A DNA stretch of 64,000 bases from an uncultured Sphingomonadaceae bacterium. Its GTDB lineage: Bacteria; Pseudomonadota; Alphaproteobacteria; Sphingomonadales; Sphingomonadaceae. The position numbers and the translations under genes were made by a program. The notes below the pieces were generated by a model. That model made no database searches, was not told the origin of the DNA, and worked only from the letters and a program-made list of their open reading frames with translations. Numbering within the stretch: the stretch's first letter is position 1; every line of letters begins with the position of its first letter. Positions 55,297-64,000 of the stretch are shown here, piece after piece. The DNA lies in the NCBI GenBank assembly GCA_947503245.1, contig CANNCV010000002.1:124001-188000 (forward strand), in the 5' to 3' direction.

Positions 55297-55423
55297 CTTA
55301 AATACTCCGTTTAATTGCGATGTTACCCATTGTTCGTAGGCATATCGGAATGCGTTACACTATCATAATGTTTTATTTTGTGACGCAGAATCTTTAATCC
55401 GGCTGTGTAAATTGTGTTGCGCA

Positions 55424-55459
55424 AAGAAAAAGCCCTCCCGTGCCAAAGCACAGAAGGGC
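55424..55459 (-). terminator. Strong terminator after the Cys-repeat gene
   Basis: GCCCTTCTGTGC TTTG GCACGGGAGGGC: twelve pairs including two G-U on the minus strand (arms 55459-55448 and 55443-55432), followed by a T run with one C. Confidence 0.9.
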
Positions 55460-55480
55460 CTCCTCTAATCAGTTATGTGA

Positions 55481-55777
55481 TTAAGCTGAAGGCGCGCACG
55501 CACCACAAGCTGCACAGGCTCCGCAATCAGCTGCACATGCACCGCAAGCCGCTGCACATGCACCGCAAGCCGCTGCACATGCACCGCATGCTGCTGCGCA
55601 TGCACCGCATGCTGCTGCACAAGCGCCACAAGCCGCTGCGCATGCACCACAAGCTGCGCATTGAGCAGCACATTGTGCGTGATGGGTTGGTGCTTCTGCG
55701 GCTTGTGCGGGGGCAGCAGCCATTGTCATTCCGCCAGCAACAGCCAACATCGCAGAAAGGTTTTTAGCAATCGTCAT
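55481..55777 (-). CDS. Secreted Cys/Ala heptad-repeat protein
   Basis: 98 residues. A Sec signal ends near APAQA (about 26). The mature part starts AEAPTHHAQCAAQCAA and then consists of repeated CGACAAA heptads (five exact, one ending D, then shortened copies), eighteen Cys in all. Every Cys lies at a or d of a heptad (spacing 3,4). ATG 55777 has GGAG ten bases before it. Gene follows the second YHS gene (gap 81 bases with a structured leader) and ends at a strong terminator. No known family recognised; the other copy of this design is at 42801-43130. Confidence 0.9.
   Translation of the reverse strand: MTIAKNLSAMLAVAGGMTMAAAPAQAAEAPTHHAQCAAQCAACGACAAACGACAAACGACAAACGACAAACGACAAACGACAADCGACAACGACAPSA
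55500..55660 (-). repeat. Coding 21-base tandem repeat
   Basis: Successive 21-base units, for example the same unit at 55541-55561 and 55562-55582, encode CGACAAA. Near identity of some units suggests recent expansion. Confidence 0.9.
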
Positions 55778-55797
55778 AATTTTTCTCCATGAAAAGG

Positions 55798-55847
55798 TGT
55801 CAGGGTTCGGTTGAAATCCTGACAAAGTGATCCGGTTTTCAACCGAA
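55798..55847 (-). promoter_or_regulatory. Leader with two mutually exclusive hairpins before the Cys-repeat gene
   Basis: On the minus strand four blocks A-B-C-D run: A TTCGGTTGAAA (55847-55837), B TGTCAGG (55824-55818), C TTTCAACCGAA (55816-55806), D CCTGACA (55804-55798). A pairs fully with C, and B with D; the two stems are interleaved and, with single-base loops, cannot both form. D lies close to the GGAG site at about 55788. Confidence 0.6.
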
Positions 55848-55858
55848 TGATTATCGAC

Positions 55859-56344
55859 TTAGCTGCCGAATTTTGCAGTGTCTGGGAATGAAGGCCACTT
55901 TACGTCACCTTTTTTGATGAACCCGGGAACATCTTTGTTCCAACGTGTTTGAACGCCTTTGTTGAAGTTCAGGTACAATTTTCCATCGACAACTTTGTAA
56001 ACTGTTGGATCTCCCGGTGCCAATGCGCCATTTGCGCCCAGTGCCCATGCGCAATGTCCGCCATATTGAGGAGCATATTTTGCAGGGCTTTTCTTAAACT
56101 TCGCAGCATTTGCAGCTGTAGCGAAGAAATAATCAGCGCCTTTATAGGTCACTTTAAACTGCTTCTTGCCTTTGACAGGAACGCCGTCACCAACAAAATA
56201 AGATACGGCATCATAACCTTTAAGCGCCGTCGTGCCTTCGAGACCGGTATATGTTGGGCCAGCCAATGCCGGAGCAGAAACAGCAATTGTGCCGACCGAT
56301 GTCACGGCCAATGCCAACGCCAAAGTTGTCATAATTTTTTTCAT
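55859..56344 (-). CDS. YHS-domain periplasmic protein
   Basis: 161 residues. Signal peptide ending APALA (about 28), then the same YHS-like fold as the neighbour: ALKGYDAVSYFVGDGVPVKG, YFFATAANAAKFKKSPAKYA, GGHCAWALGANG. ATG 56344 follows AAGGAAG; the open frame from 56452 lacks support. First gene of the operon with the Cys-repeat gene. The two YHS proteins look like a local duplication with one lipid anchored and one free. Confidence 0.88.
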   Translation of the reverse strand: MKKIMTTLALALAVTSVGTIAVSAPALAGPTYTGLEGTTALKGYDAVSYFVGDGVPVKGKKQFKVTYKGADYFFATAANAAKFKKSPAKYAPQYGGHCAWALGANGALAPGDPTVYKVVDGKLYLNFNKGVQTRWNKDVPGFIKKGDVKWPSFPDTAKFGS

Positions 56345-56589
56345 CAAAAACTTCCTTTCATCATAACTCTGAGAAGCTGCATCAATATGGTGCAGACCCT
56401 TACAGTGTCGTCCATATCCTTCTGTTCGCGCCAAACAGCGAAAAGGTTTCACCAGTGGAAAGATTTATATGACCATCAGCCGGTTGATAGACTATTAGCG
56501 TTTTAATCATGCGGTTAAATTGTGTTGATGCTGACAAAATTTGCGCTAATGCAGAGACCATAATCAAAAATTGCATTTGGAGTGTGTTC

Positions 56590-57558
56590 ATGTCTTTGCC
56601 CCCGTTATTTGACAATCTTCGCCTGCCGGTCATTGGATCACCTCTTTTCATCATATCCGGGCCAGAGCTGGTTATTGCGCAGTGCAAAGCAGGGATTGTT
56701 GGATCGTTCCCTGCGTTGAACGCGCGTCCACAATCGCTTCTCGATGAGTGGTTGCATCAAATTACCGAAGAATTGGCCGCTCATAATCGCGAAAATCCTG
56801 ATCGCCCAGCCGCGCCTTTTGCGGTGAATCAGATTGTCCATAAGTCAAATGACCGACTGGATCAGGACATGGCGACCTGTGCAAAATGGCAGGTACCTAT
56901 GTTGATCACCTCATTGGGGGCCATTGAGGACCTTAACAAGGCCGCACATAGCTGGGGCGGTATTGTCATGCATGACGTGATTAATGACCGTTTTGCCCAT
57001 AAAGCCATTGAGAAAGGCGCTGATGGCCTGATCCCTGTAGCAGCGGGTGCCGGCGGCCATGCCGGGGTTACTTCACCCTTTGCGCTGATACAGGAAATTC
57101 GCGAATGGTTTGATGGTCCTGTCGCGCTGTCCGGTTCAATTGGTAGCGGCGCATCGGTTCTGGGCGCACTCGCAATGGGCGCAGACTTTGGCTATATCGG
57201 TTCGGCGTTTATCGCCACTGAAGAAGCCAATGCCGATATGGGCTATAAGCAGGGTATTGTGGACGGCAAGGCTTCAGACATTATCTATTCGGACCTGTTC
57301 ACTGGTGTCAGCGGCAATTATCTGCGCAAATCTATTGAACAAGCTGGGCTTGATCCAGACAATCTGCCCGAAGGTGATTATAGCACCATGAACTTCGGTT
57401 CCGGTGGCAATACAGAGAAAAAAGCCTGGAAAGATATTTGGGGCAGCGGCCAGGGGATTGGCGCGGTCAAGGATGTGGTTACGGTTGCCCAGATGGTGGA
57501 CCGCCTGGAAGAAGAGTTTGTCACAGCATTGGAAAGACTCAACAAACGCGCAAGCTAA
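56590..57558 (+). CDS. Nitronate monooxygenase / 2-nitropropane dioxygenase type
   Basis: 322-residue FMN TIM barrel: LPVIGSPLFIISGPELVIAQ, ADGLIPVAAGAGGHAGVTSP with a flavin-binding loop, GSIGSGASVLGALAMGADFGYIGS. Oxidises nitronates in known members; physiological role in sphingomonads is unclear. ATG 56590 is preceded by GGAG seven bases away. Divergent from the YHS gene. Confidence 0.9.
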   Translation: MSLPPLFDNLRLPVIGSPLFIISGPELVIAQCKAGIVGSFPALNARPQSLLDEWLHQITEELAAHNRENPDRPAAPFAVNQIVHKSNDRLDQDMATCAKWQVPMLITSLGAIEDLNKAAHSWGGIVMHDVINDRFAHKAIEKGADGLIPVAAGAGGHAGVTSPFALIQEIREWFDGPVALSGSIGSGASVLGALAMGADFGYIGSAFIATEEANADMGYKQGIVDGKASDIIYSDLFTGVSGNYLRKSIEQAGLDPDNLPEGDYSTMNFGSGGNTEKKAWKDIWGSGQGIGAVKDVVTVAQMVDRLEEEFVTALERLNKRAS

Positions 57559-57583
57559 GCTTGCTCGGCCAAAAAATCTTCCC

Positions 57584-58096
57584 TCAACATTCGGCAGTTG
57601 CTGGCCATAGCCTATCAATAGCGGCATCCAAATGGCCAAAGTCCATATCGCTATGCAGCGGGTCTCGCCGGTTCAAAAGCAGTGGCTTTGGCCTTTTTGC
57701 GTGATTGATCAAAGTTTTCCGCAAGGCGCTTTGCATGGTTTTAAGCCGGATGGCCGTTTCAGACGCCGATAATGCTGCCGATGTTCGGCCGATATTGGCC
57801 AACCTTTGATGCACAAGCTCAGAATAAAGTGGATGCGGTCCGCGGTGCAGCGGCAATCTGGCCATAGCTGCAATACGCTCTTCTGCAGGCAGCAACAGGC
57901 CATTTTCTGCAAAATTATTGAGCGAAAGATCGGCTTTATCAAACATATCACGGAAGATATTATACCGTCTTGTGCTGAGCGGAATAAGATGGTGTTTTTG
58001 AAAGCTGGGCCGATACATTGGTGAGGATGGTTTGTTTATCGCAGAGAAGCCAATATAATGTTTTTGGCAGCACAGTCTTTGCGGATTGCCAACCAT
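57584..58096 (-). CDS. AHH-motif nuclease-like protein
   Basis: 170 residues. SFQKHHLIPLSTRRYN (about 31-46) carries the paired His of the AHH/HNH group, and LPLHRGPHPLYSELVHQRL (about 83-101) the downstream His; LLLNRRDPLHSDMDF closes. AHH nucleases are usually toxin tips or restriction-type enzymes; here the domain stands alone with no secretion signal. ATG 58096 follows AAGGGTGAG and lies eight bases after the upstream stop, so the two genes are co-translated. Confidence 0.75.
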   Translation of the reverse strand: MVGNPQRLCCQKHYIGFSAINKPSSPMYRPSFQKHHLIPLSTRRYNIFRDMFDKADLSLNNFAENGLLLPAEERIAAMARLPLHRGPHPLYSELVHQRLANIGRTSAALSASETAIRLKTMQSALRKTLINHAKRPKPLLLNRRDPLHSDMDFGHLDAAIDRLWPATAEC

Positions 58097-58103
58097 TAAA
58101 CGC

Positions 58104-58853
58104 TCACCCTTTTGCCATTACCGCCTCAACCATAGGTGCTTTGCCCGTCTCTGCATAATGCACAGATGGCTCACAAAAGGAAATTATAACATCATCGGCA
58201 TAGCCCGGTATCGCATCGCCCATTGCAAAGTCACCTTGCATAATAATATCGTTCACTAAGCGAACCAATATACGCATTGCGATGTTAACCGGTAGATCGG
58301 GTAAAGCGTTTAGTCGCAATTCATAGCCAGAGAAGCCAGATAAACCTTCTGTTTCATAGATGTTATTGGCAATATCCATCAGCCCGACAAAGCCAAGCAC
58401 TGGAAAAACGCCGCCATTTACAAATCGCTGAACGGCATCATCATAATAATCAAAGCCCATAGCATTTCGCGAAGCATTCCAACCTATAGCCTTTGCCTGC
58501 AACGCTTTGCCCAATATGCGCCCTGCCTCAACAAGAGTTTCAAAGACAGGCAGGCTAAAGCATTGTTGTGCAACATGCTTACCCAATGACATTCCCAGTT
58601 GGTTTAACTGTGAAAGATCATCATTGACGAGGATTTGACGATATATTGTTTCTTTGCGCAACGCCGGCGCGCTGTGCGTTGTAAAACCAACATCCATTGA
58701 CATGGCATTGAAATAGATGCTGCGCCCTTGTTCGTGCCGACCAGGGCTTTCAACAAACAGCGCTGTTTCAGTATTAAATTGATCAATTACAGACAGAGCA
58801 TCGGCTTCGGCAATATCTGTGAAAATGACGAGATCATATTCACGCATATCCAT
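58104..58853 (-). CDS. Upstream partner of the AHH gene, unknown
   Basis: 249 residues, mixed alpha/beta, no signal peptide, no clear motif I can name. Contains RLVNDIIMQGDFAMGDAIPGY and ends in VEAVMAKG. It could be a DUF4261-like or immunity-like protein, but this is a guess. It precedes the AHH gene by eight bases with shared translation, which argues for a functional pair. The 196 bases up to the kup stop show nothing else. Confidence 0.5.
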   Translation of the reverse strand: MDMREYDLVIFTDIAEADALSVIDQFNTETALFVESPGRHEQGRSIYFNAMSMDVGFTTHSAPALRKETIYRQILVNDDLSQLNQLGMSLGKHVAQQCFSLPVFETLVEAGRILGKALQAKAIGWNASRNAMGFDYYDDAVQRFVNGGVFPVLGFVGLMDIANNIYETEGLSGFSGYELRLNALPDLPVNIAMRILVRLVNDIIMQGDFAMGDAIPGYADDVIISFCEPSVHYAETGKAPMVEAVMAKG

Positions 58854-59049
58854 AACTCTCGGATTTACAGCCTAATTTGCTCTCAATTTTCAGTTTTAAC
58901 CCCACAAGCGTAACCAGACTCTCATTTCTGTAACGACCATATCATGGGCATAATAATCAGTTTTTCAGCAATTATCAGCCATAGTGATGTAATGTATAGC
59001 AAAATGGATCAAATTCTTGTGACCAACTGCACATTCTCGCAGAGTCAGC

Positions 59050-60999
59050 TTATATTTCGACCTGACTGCCTAGCTCCACCACGCGGTTGCTTGGCAGCCT
59101 GAAAAATTCCATCGGGCGTGCGGCGTTGCGCAACATCCATGCAAAAACCTTCTCACGCCAAACCGGCATTTTGGGTTTATCCGAAATCAGCAAAGTCTGC
59201 CGCGAGAGGAAGAAGCTCGTCTCCATCATCTCAAATGGCAGACCACAATTATCGACATACTTCAAAGCTTCCGGAATGTCGGTTTCCTGCATGAAGCCGA
59301 AATGCAATATCAGCCTGAAAAATCCATCACCCAAATCTGTCAACTCACAGCGTGTATCAGGAGCAATATAGGGCACTTCTTCAATCTGCGCAGTCAAAAC
59401 GACCACACGCTCATGAATCACCTTATTATGCTTCATATTATGCAGCAATGCCGGCGGAACACCATGCGGGTTAGTCACCATGAAGATTGCCGTACCTGGC
59501 ACACGTTTGAGACTGTTTTTGGGTGATTTGGCAAACATCTCTAGCGGCAAGACACCATTGTCCATGCTCTGCCGCATGATCTTGCGGCCACGCGCCCATG
59601 TCGTCAGCAAAGTAAAGGCAATCGCGCCGACCAGAAGCGGGAACCAGCCGCCATCTGGTACCTTGGTCAAATTGGCCGCGAAATAGGCACCATCAACAAC
59701 AAAAAAGACAATGATAAGCGGGATTGCTTGCCATGGCTTCCATTTCCAAACGGTCAACAGCAAAACTGCAAGCAGGCAGGTATCAATGGTCATCGCGCCT
59801 GTCACTGCGATGCCATAAGCAGAGGCCAAATTACTGGAATCGCGGAAAGTCAGCACCAGTATCAAAACAGCCACCATCAAGGTCCAGTTGATGACAGGAA
59901 TGTAAATCTGTCCAGCCTCAGAAGCGCTGGTATGCTTGATGGAAAGACGCGGGACGAAACCCAGTTGGATAGCCTGATGAGTAATCGAGAAAGCGCCAGT
60001 AATAACCGCCTGACTGGCGATAAAAGTCGCGACAGTAGCCAACAGCACCAAAGGCAGACGCAGCATCTCTGGTGCCAAAAGGAAAAACGGACTTTTGATA
60101 AATTCGCTTGCCTCTGCATTGTTTAGGCTATCCAGCATGGCCGCTTGCCCAAAATAATTGAGCAACAGCGCAGGCATCACAAATCCAAACCAGGACAGGC
60201 GCATTGGTCCGCGTCCAAAATGGCCAATATCAGCATAAAGTGCTGCCGAACCTGTTACCGCCAATACTACAGAGCCTAGAGCCAGAAAGGCCTGCCAACC
60301 ATCGACCAGGAAGAATTGCACGGCATACCAAGGGTTAAGCGCAAGCAATATTTGCGGATTGCCGAAAATCTGAATGGTGCCCAGTGTTGCGATAACAGCA
60401 AAATAGATAATCATTATCGGCGCGAACAAAATGCTGATCTTGTTGGTACCGCGCGATTGTAGGACAAACAGAAAGACCAGAAGCGCAAGAGCAATAGGCA
60501 GAACCAGTGGCTGAAAACCAGCGTTTACGATGGTAAGGCCCTCAACAGCAGACAGCACCGAAATGGCCGGCGTAATCATGCTGTCGCCATAAAATAAAGA
60601 GGTTGCAAAAACGCCCAGCAATATAATCAAGGCGCCGTAGCGGTTTCTGCTGACACTGCGCGAAATAAGGGCAACCAAAGCAAGGCTGCCCCCCTCTCCC
60701 TTATTATCAGCACGCATCAAAATGGTGACATATTGAATGGCCACAACCAATGTCATTGACCAGAAGATCAAACTCACCACGCCATATATATGCAGCTTAT
60801 CCAGCGCCAATTGGTGGGCACCGACAAATGTCTCACGAAAAGCGTAAAGCGGGCTGGTGCCGATATCGCCAAAAACAATGCCAACTGCGCCCAAAGCCAG
60901 TTTCACAACTGCTTTGTCGTGATCACTCATCTTGCCGGGATTATGGCTGACGCCATCACCCTCAGGCTCTTGCCCGGATTTGGTGTTATCATCCGCCAT
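59050..60999 (-). CDS. kup: Kup-type potassium transporter
   Basis: 649 residues with twelve membrane helices: [26 protein letters not shown] start, [20 protein letters not shown], and a cytosolic C-terminal domain (about 490-649). Proton-coupled K+ uptake. ATG 60999 follows acidic Asp/Glu-rich leader [16 protein letters not shown]. Upstream 61000-61184 should hold its promoter. Confidence 0.96.
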   Translation of the reverse strand: MADDNTKSGQEPEGDGVSHNPGKMSDHDKAVVKLALGAVGIVFGDIGTSPLYAFRETFVGAHQLALDKLHIYGVVSLIFWSMTLVVAIQYVTILMRADNKGEGGSLALVALISRSVSRNRYGALIILLGVFATSLFYGDSMITPAISVLSAVEGLTIVNAGFQPLVLPIALALLVFLFVLQSRGTNKISILFAPIMIIYFAVIATLGTIQIFGNPQILLALNPWYAVQFFLVDGWQAFLALGSVVLAVTGSAALYADIGHFGRGPMRLSWFGFVMPALLLNYFGQAAMLDSLNNAEASEFIKSPFFLLAPEMLRLPLVLLATVATFIASQAVITGAFSITHQAIQLGFVPRLSIKHTSASEAGQIYIPVINWTLMVAVLILVLTFRDSSNLASAYGIAVTGAMTIDTCLLAVLLLTVWKWKPWQAIPLIIVFFVVDGAYFAANLTKVPDGGWFPLLVGAIAFTLLTTWARGRKIMRQSMDNGVLPLEMFAKSPKNSLKRVPGTAIFMVTNPHGVPPALLHNMKHNKVIHERVVVLTAQIEEVPYIAPDTRCELTDLGDGFFRLILHFGFMQETDIPEALKYVDNCGLPFEMMETSFFLSRQTLLISDKPKMPVWREKVFAWMLRNAARPMEFFRLPSNRVVELGSQVEI

Positions 61000-61184
61000 G
61001 AATTATCGGCCTAGCCGTTGCATCCGGTCAAGAAAGAGAAATAGCGGTGCATAGCCGTTCCAAATAACTGCGCCTGATTGTTGCGCTTTCGGCGCGAATT
61101 ATCACGGTGCGGCTGGCAAGGCAAGGTGCGCGCATATTGGCCGAACTTTCCTTTATTATAGCCTATTTTACAACGGCTTGCAGG

Positions 61185-61862
61185 TTATTGTTCGGTTTGC
61201 GGCACTGGTGTTTGGTTTGGTGAAGATGTGGGTTCTGCGCTTTGCACGCCCAACGCAGCATCGAGTCGCGCCAATCTCTCTTCAAGATCGGGCCGCCATG
61301 GTGCGTCTTGCGTGCTGCGATCAAGCAATTCCTGCCATATGGTCCGCGCATCATCCAAACGGCCTGATTGCGCCAATGACAATCCCATAAAAAAGGGCGG
61401 ACCGGGGTGCTCTGGCGAAACATTGGCCGCTTCTTGAAAGGCAAATGTCGCAGCCGGGGAGATAAAGCCATCTCCATGACCGACCAAGGCGTTGCCGAGC
61501 GCCAACCATAGATCAACATCTTTCGGGTTTTCCCGAACCGCGTTGCGCAGCAATGCCGCGGCATTGGCGAATTTGCCCTGACGGCTCTGTGCATCGGCAA
61601 TAACTAACCAGTCACGGCTACCACTAAACCTGTTTCCCATGGCCTGGCGCAAAGCAATCGCTTCGTCATTCGGATTGGCAATGGCAGCGGCGTTCTCCTT
61701 TGGCGCACCTTTTTGCGCAGGCTCCCCCTGCCAAGCATAGCCCGCCAGCCCGATACAAAATGCAGCAGCCAGCAGTTCGATGCCGCCGCGCTTAGGCCGT
61801 GCTAACAGGAATGTGCCAGCAATCGCCAGTCCGACGAAAATGATAATGACGAGAAAGACCAT
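61185..61862 (-). CDS. CcmI/CycH-like TPR protein
   Basis: 225 residues. Two N-terminal membrane segments, then three TPR units (about 80-190, RDWLVIADAQSRQGKFANAAALL). Corresponds to the CcmI chaperone that holds apocytochrome c for haem ligation. Overlaps ccmH stop/start by ATG-TGA-type contact at 61862. Confidence 0.85.
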   Translation of the reverse strand: MVFLVIIIFVGLAIAGTFLLARPKRGGIELLAAAFCIGLAGYAWQGEPAQKGAPKENAAAIANPNDEAIALRQAMGNRFSGSRDWLVIADAQSRQGKFANAAALLRNAVRENPKDVDLWLALGNALVGHGDGFISPAATFAFQEAANVSPEHPGPPFFMGLSLAQSGRLDDARTIWQELLDRSTQDAPWRPDLEERLARLDAALGVQSAEPTSSPNQTPVPQTEQ

Positions 61863-62284
61863 CAGTCCTCAACCTTTCGCACAAAGCGCCCACGCAGCAG
61901 AAACAGGGCCAAAGCAATTATGACCAAAGGAAAAGCCCAAAGCGGCCATGTTATAGGTTTGACTGTTGGTTCATAAGAAACCCAATCGCCGTAACGGGCA
62001 ATCATCCATTGCCGGATCGATTCAGGATCTTCACCAGCAGCGATACGCGTGCGGACCTGATGGCGCATATCACCCGCCAGAGAAGCATCAGAATCAGCGA
62101 TGGATTGGCTTTGGCACGTCACGCAGCGCAATGTCAGCATAAGATCGGCAGCTAGCGCCTCTTGCTCTGGGTCTGCCAATTGCTGATTGGCATAAGGCGC
62201 ATCTGGCAATCTGCTCTGCGCACAAATAGGCTGCGTCAACATGGCAGCCAATGCAAAGGATATGATCAGTACAACGCGCATCAC
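61862..62284 (-). CDS. ccmH: Cytochrome c-type biogenesis protein CcmH
   Basis: 140 residues. Signal peptide ending PICAQ (about 23), LRCVTCQSQSIADSDASLAGDM holding the RCxxC redox pair, and a C-terminal membrane helix (about 110-132). Reduces the CXXCH motif of apocytochromes. ATG 62284 overlaps ccmG stop. Confidence 0.95.
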   Translation of the reverse strand: MMRVVLIISFALAAMLTQPICAQSRLPDAPYANQQLADPEQEALAADLMLTLRCVTCQSQSIADSDASLAGDMRHQVRTRIAAGEDPESIRQWMIARYGDWVSYEPTVKPITWPLWAFPLVIIALALFLLRGRFVRKVED

Positions 62285-62838
62285 CGTGCCTCTTCCAATT
62301 TGGCAAGCAGCACCGGGATTGTATCACTGCGAATATCACCAATATGCTGATAGACTATTTTGCCTTTGCCATCGATAACAAAGGTTTCCGGTACACCTGA
62401 AGAACCAAGGTTTAATTGCAGTGCGCTTATGCGATCAGATGCGATACGTTCATAAGGATTGCCATTGCGCGCCAGGAAGCGGTTAATATCGGGGCTGCTA
62501 TCACGAATAGCGACACCATAGATTTTCGCGCCTCTGGCTTTCAATGTCTCCAGATGCGGTGCCTCAGCAATGCACGGCACGCACCAGCTTGCAAAAATAT
62601 TGAGCAATTTGGGTTGGCCATCAGCAAAATCACTACGGCTCAGGCCGGGCTGTCCGTCAAAAGCGGCTGGCAAATCAAATTGCGGCAAATCCAAACCGAC
62701 CAGCTTTGATGTGATAACGCGTTCAGATGGGTTGGAAAGGCTGTAAGCGGCTATAGCCAGAATCGCGACGACAAGGATTAACGGCAGCCAAAGCGCCAAA
62801 CGAAAGCCCGATTTTGCTGGATTTTCTGTCATCATCAC
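62281..62838 (-). CDS. ccmG: Thiol:disulfide oxidoreductase CcmG/DsbE
   Basis: 185 residues. Membrane anchor (about 13-32) then thioredoxin fold with LLNIFASWCVPCIAEAPHLE (redox WCVPC) and GVPETFVIDGKGKIVY (cis-Pro). Keeps apocytochrome cysteines reduced in the periplasm. Overlaps ccmH start. Confidence 0.95.
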   Translation of the reverse strand: MMMTENPAKSGFRLALWLPLILVVAILAIAAYSLSNPSERVITSKLVGLDLPQFDLPAAFDGQPGLSRSDFADGQPKLLNIFASWCVPCIAEAPHLETLKARGAKIYGVAIRDSSPDINRFLARNGNPYERIASDRISALQLNLGSSGVPETFVIDGKGKIVYQHIGDIRSDTIPVLLAKLEEAR

Positions 62839-62849
62839 TGCCCTGACAA

Positions 62850-64000
62850 TTACGCCATCGCCGGATCGGTGGAACCCTGTCCAGCCTCAGCCTTAACCGG
62901 CCTGCGCCTGACTTGAACCAGCCTACCGATCAAGGACAATAAGCCGCCAAAACCGATTAAAAGACCACCAAGCCATATAAAGTGCACAAAAGGCTTCCAC
63001 CAAAGGCGCAATTGCCAGCGTCCATCTGCCGCCTGCTCCCCAAGCACAGCATAAAGCTGGCCGCCAAACCACTGAGTATGCAAAGCGGCTTCGCTGGTAT
63101 TGGTGAAAGGTTTAACAAAGTTGCGTGATTGCGGCTCAAGCATAACCACCTGACCACCCGATTTTGCACTTATACGTGCCGCAAGTGCTGTCCAATTAGG
63201 GCCAGCCACCGGCTCAATACCCTCAAGCGTTACCGTCCAACCAGCAACCTCATGGCTTTCTCCAACTTGGGATGCCACTAGGCGTTCTGTCGTAAAGGCG
63301 GACTCTGTGGCCATTCCAGCAAGACTGACCGCCACACCAAGATGTGCCAAGACCATGCCATAGGTGGGCAATGGGGTGCGGCGCAGATTGCGTTTCCATA
63401 AGGGGTAAAGGCTGGCAATCGCCAACCCTGCAGCCAAGACCAGACCAATTGATGGCAACAGGCCAGCATCCGGTGCGAATATAACCAGAGCAAGCAACGC
63501 CAAAGCCGCCGCCATTGCAGATATGGCCATGGCAGTGGTCACGCGCTGCAAACTGTCTTTGCGCCAACGCAGCATTGGCCCAACCGCCATAACAATCAGC
63601 ATAGGCACAAAAAAGATCGCGGAAACCGGATTGAAATAGGGTGGACCGACAGAAACCTGCTCGCCCATCGCTTCTGTGACCAAGGGATATAAGGTGCCCA
63701 TCAAGACAATGGCCAACAAAGCCATCAGCAAGACATTATTGGCAACCAGTGCGGTTTCACGGCTTACAATCTGAAACTTCGCACCCTCGGTCACGGTGTT
63801 TGCCCGCAAACCAAATAATGCCATTGCGCCGCCAATATAAACTGCCAGCAAAATCAGAATGAATGTGCCGCGCTCAGGGTCCACCGCAAAAGCGTGAACA
63901 CTGGTCAAAATACCGGATCGTACCAAGAATGTACCGACCATCGACATAGAAAAAGCAACAACGGCCAGCATAACTGTCCAAGCCTTCAAAGCGCCGCGCG
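62850..64000 (-). CDS. ccmF: Cytochrome c haem lyase CcmF, C-terminal part
   Basis: Partial: frame open to the right edge, where the sequence reads ALKAWTVMLAVVAFSMSMVG. GTFLVRSGILTSVHAFAVDP (conserved His) and late membrane helices with FVHFIWLGGLLIGFGG are CcmF hallmarks. CcmF attaches haem to apocytochromes. Nine to twelve bases before ccmG. The N-terminal part and the tryptophan-rich loop lie outside. Confidence 0.95.
   Translation of the reverse strand, partial: RGALKAWTVMLAVVAFSMSMVGTFLVRSGILTSVHAFAVDPERGTFILILLAVYIGGAMALFGLRANTVTEGAKFQIVSRETALVANNVLLMALLAIVLMGTLYPLVTEAMGEQVSVGPPYFNPVSAIFFVPMLIVMAVGPMLRWRKDSLQRVTTAMAISAMAAALALLALVIFAPDAGLLPSIGLVLAAGLAIASLYPLWKRNLRRTPLPTYGMVLAHLGVAVSLAGMATESAFTTERLVASQVGESHEVAGWTVTLEGIEPVAGPNWTALAARISAKSGGQVVMLEPQSRNFVKPFTNTSEAALHTQWFGGQLYAVLGEQAADGRWQLRLWWKPFVHFIWLGGLLIGFGGLLSLIGRLVQVRRRPVKAEAGQGSTDPAMA

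Noticed and set aside
55798-55847. H-type pseudoknot in the Cys-repeat leader
   Set aside because: A one-base loop would have to cross an 11-pair stem, which is not sterically reasonable; alternative hairpins preferred.

Overview
The window is a compact, housekeeping-rich stretch of an alphaproteobacterial chromosome, most likely from a marine-type sphingomonad (Sphingomonadales) of moderate G+C. I base this on the circularly permuted two-piece tmRNA gene, the M20 hydrolase-astA-astB arrangement, the DUF6456, DUF1178 and Mth938-type proteins, the SPOR/ParA cluster and the ccmF-ccmG-ccmH-TPR order. No searches were run; all family calls come from reading the translations. No rRNA, CRISPR array, transposase or integrase was seen.

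Layout. 1-4.2 kb: end of purM, then purN carrying an extra C-terminal domain, facing an ndk, holC, pepA block. 4.4-10.2 kb: envelope and ribosome operon lptD-surA-pdxA-rsmA. 10.2-16.4 kb: malate synthase G, then an arginine-succinylation operon (M20 hydrolase, astA, astB). 16.5-16.9 kb: ssrA on the minus strand. 17-20.6 kb: mscL, lemA with two TPM-domain genes, a NUDIX hydrolase and an NDUFS4-like complex I protein. 20.7-27.4 kb: hrpB, polyprenyl diphosphate synthase, chorismate mutase, and a PepSY/response regulator/histidine kinase set. 27.6-35.2 kb: uup-type ABC-F, DUF6456 and XRE regulator, a glycosyltransferase, and the yajC-secD-secF-Mth938 operon. 35.4 kb: tRNA-Pro, then a large TonB-dependent receptor. 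38.9-41.5 kb: bd-type oxidase cydAB with a 39-codon third gene. 41.6-42.7 kb: endolysin and holin resembling the release genes of gene transfer agents. 42.8-43.9 kb: a Cys/Ala repeat lipoprotein, a DUF6969-like protein and tRNA-Arg. 44-52 kb: comF-grxC-nitrilase-DUF1178 block, an NDUFAF5-like methyltransferase, and a SPOR/RHH/ParA/SPOR block. 52-58.9 kb: serB, miaA, yceI, a YHS / Cys-repeat / YHS cluster, a nitronate monooxygenase, and an AHH-nuclease gene with an upstream partner. 59-64 kb: kup and the cytochrome c maturation genes, running off the right edge inside ccmF.

Most unusual material. Two exported proteins (42801-43130 and 55481-55777) are almost nothing but alanine and cysteine. 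Their cysteines are spaced 3,4,3,4, so a helix would carry a continuous cysteine stripe. One lies downstream of a YHS-domain gene, with a second YHS gene beyond its terminator, and has a leader able to form two mutually exclusive hairpins. I propose a periplasmic metal (perhaps Cu(I)) or redox buffering system; this is inference. Other points of interest are the endolysin/holin pair, the AHH nuclease operon, the purN fusion, and three separate homologues of mitochondrial complex I accessory or assembly proteins.
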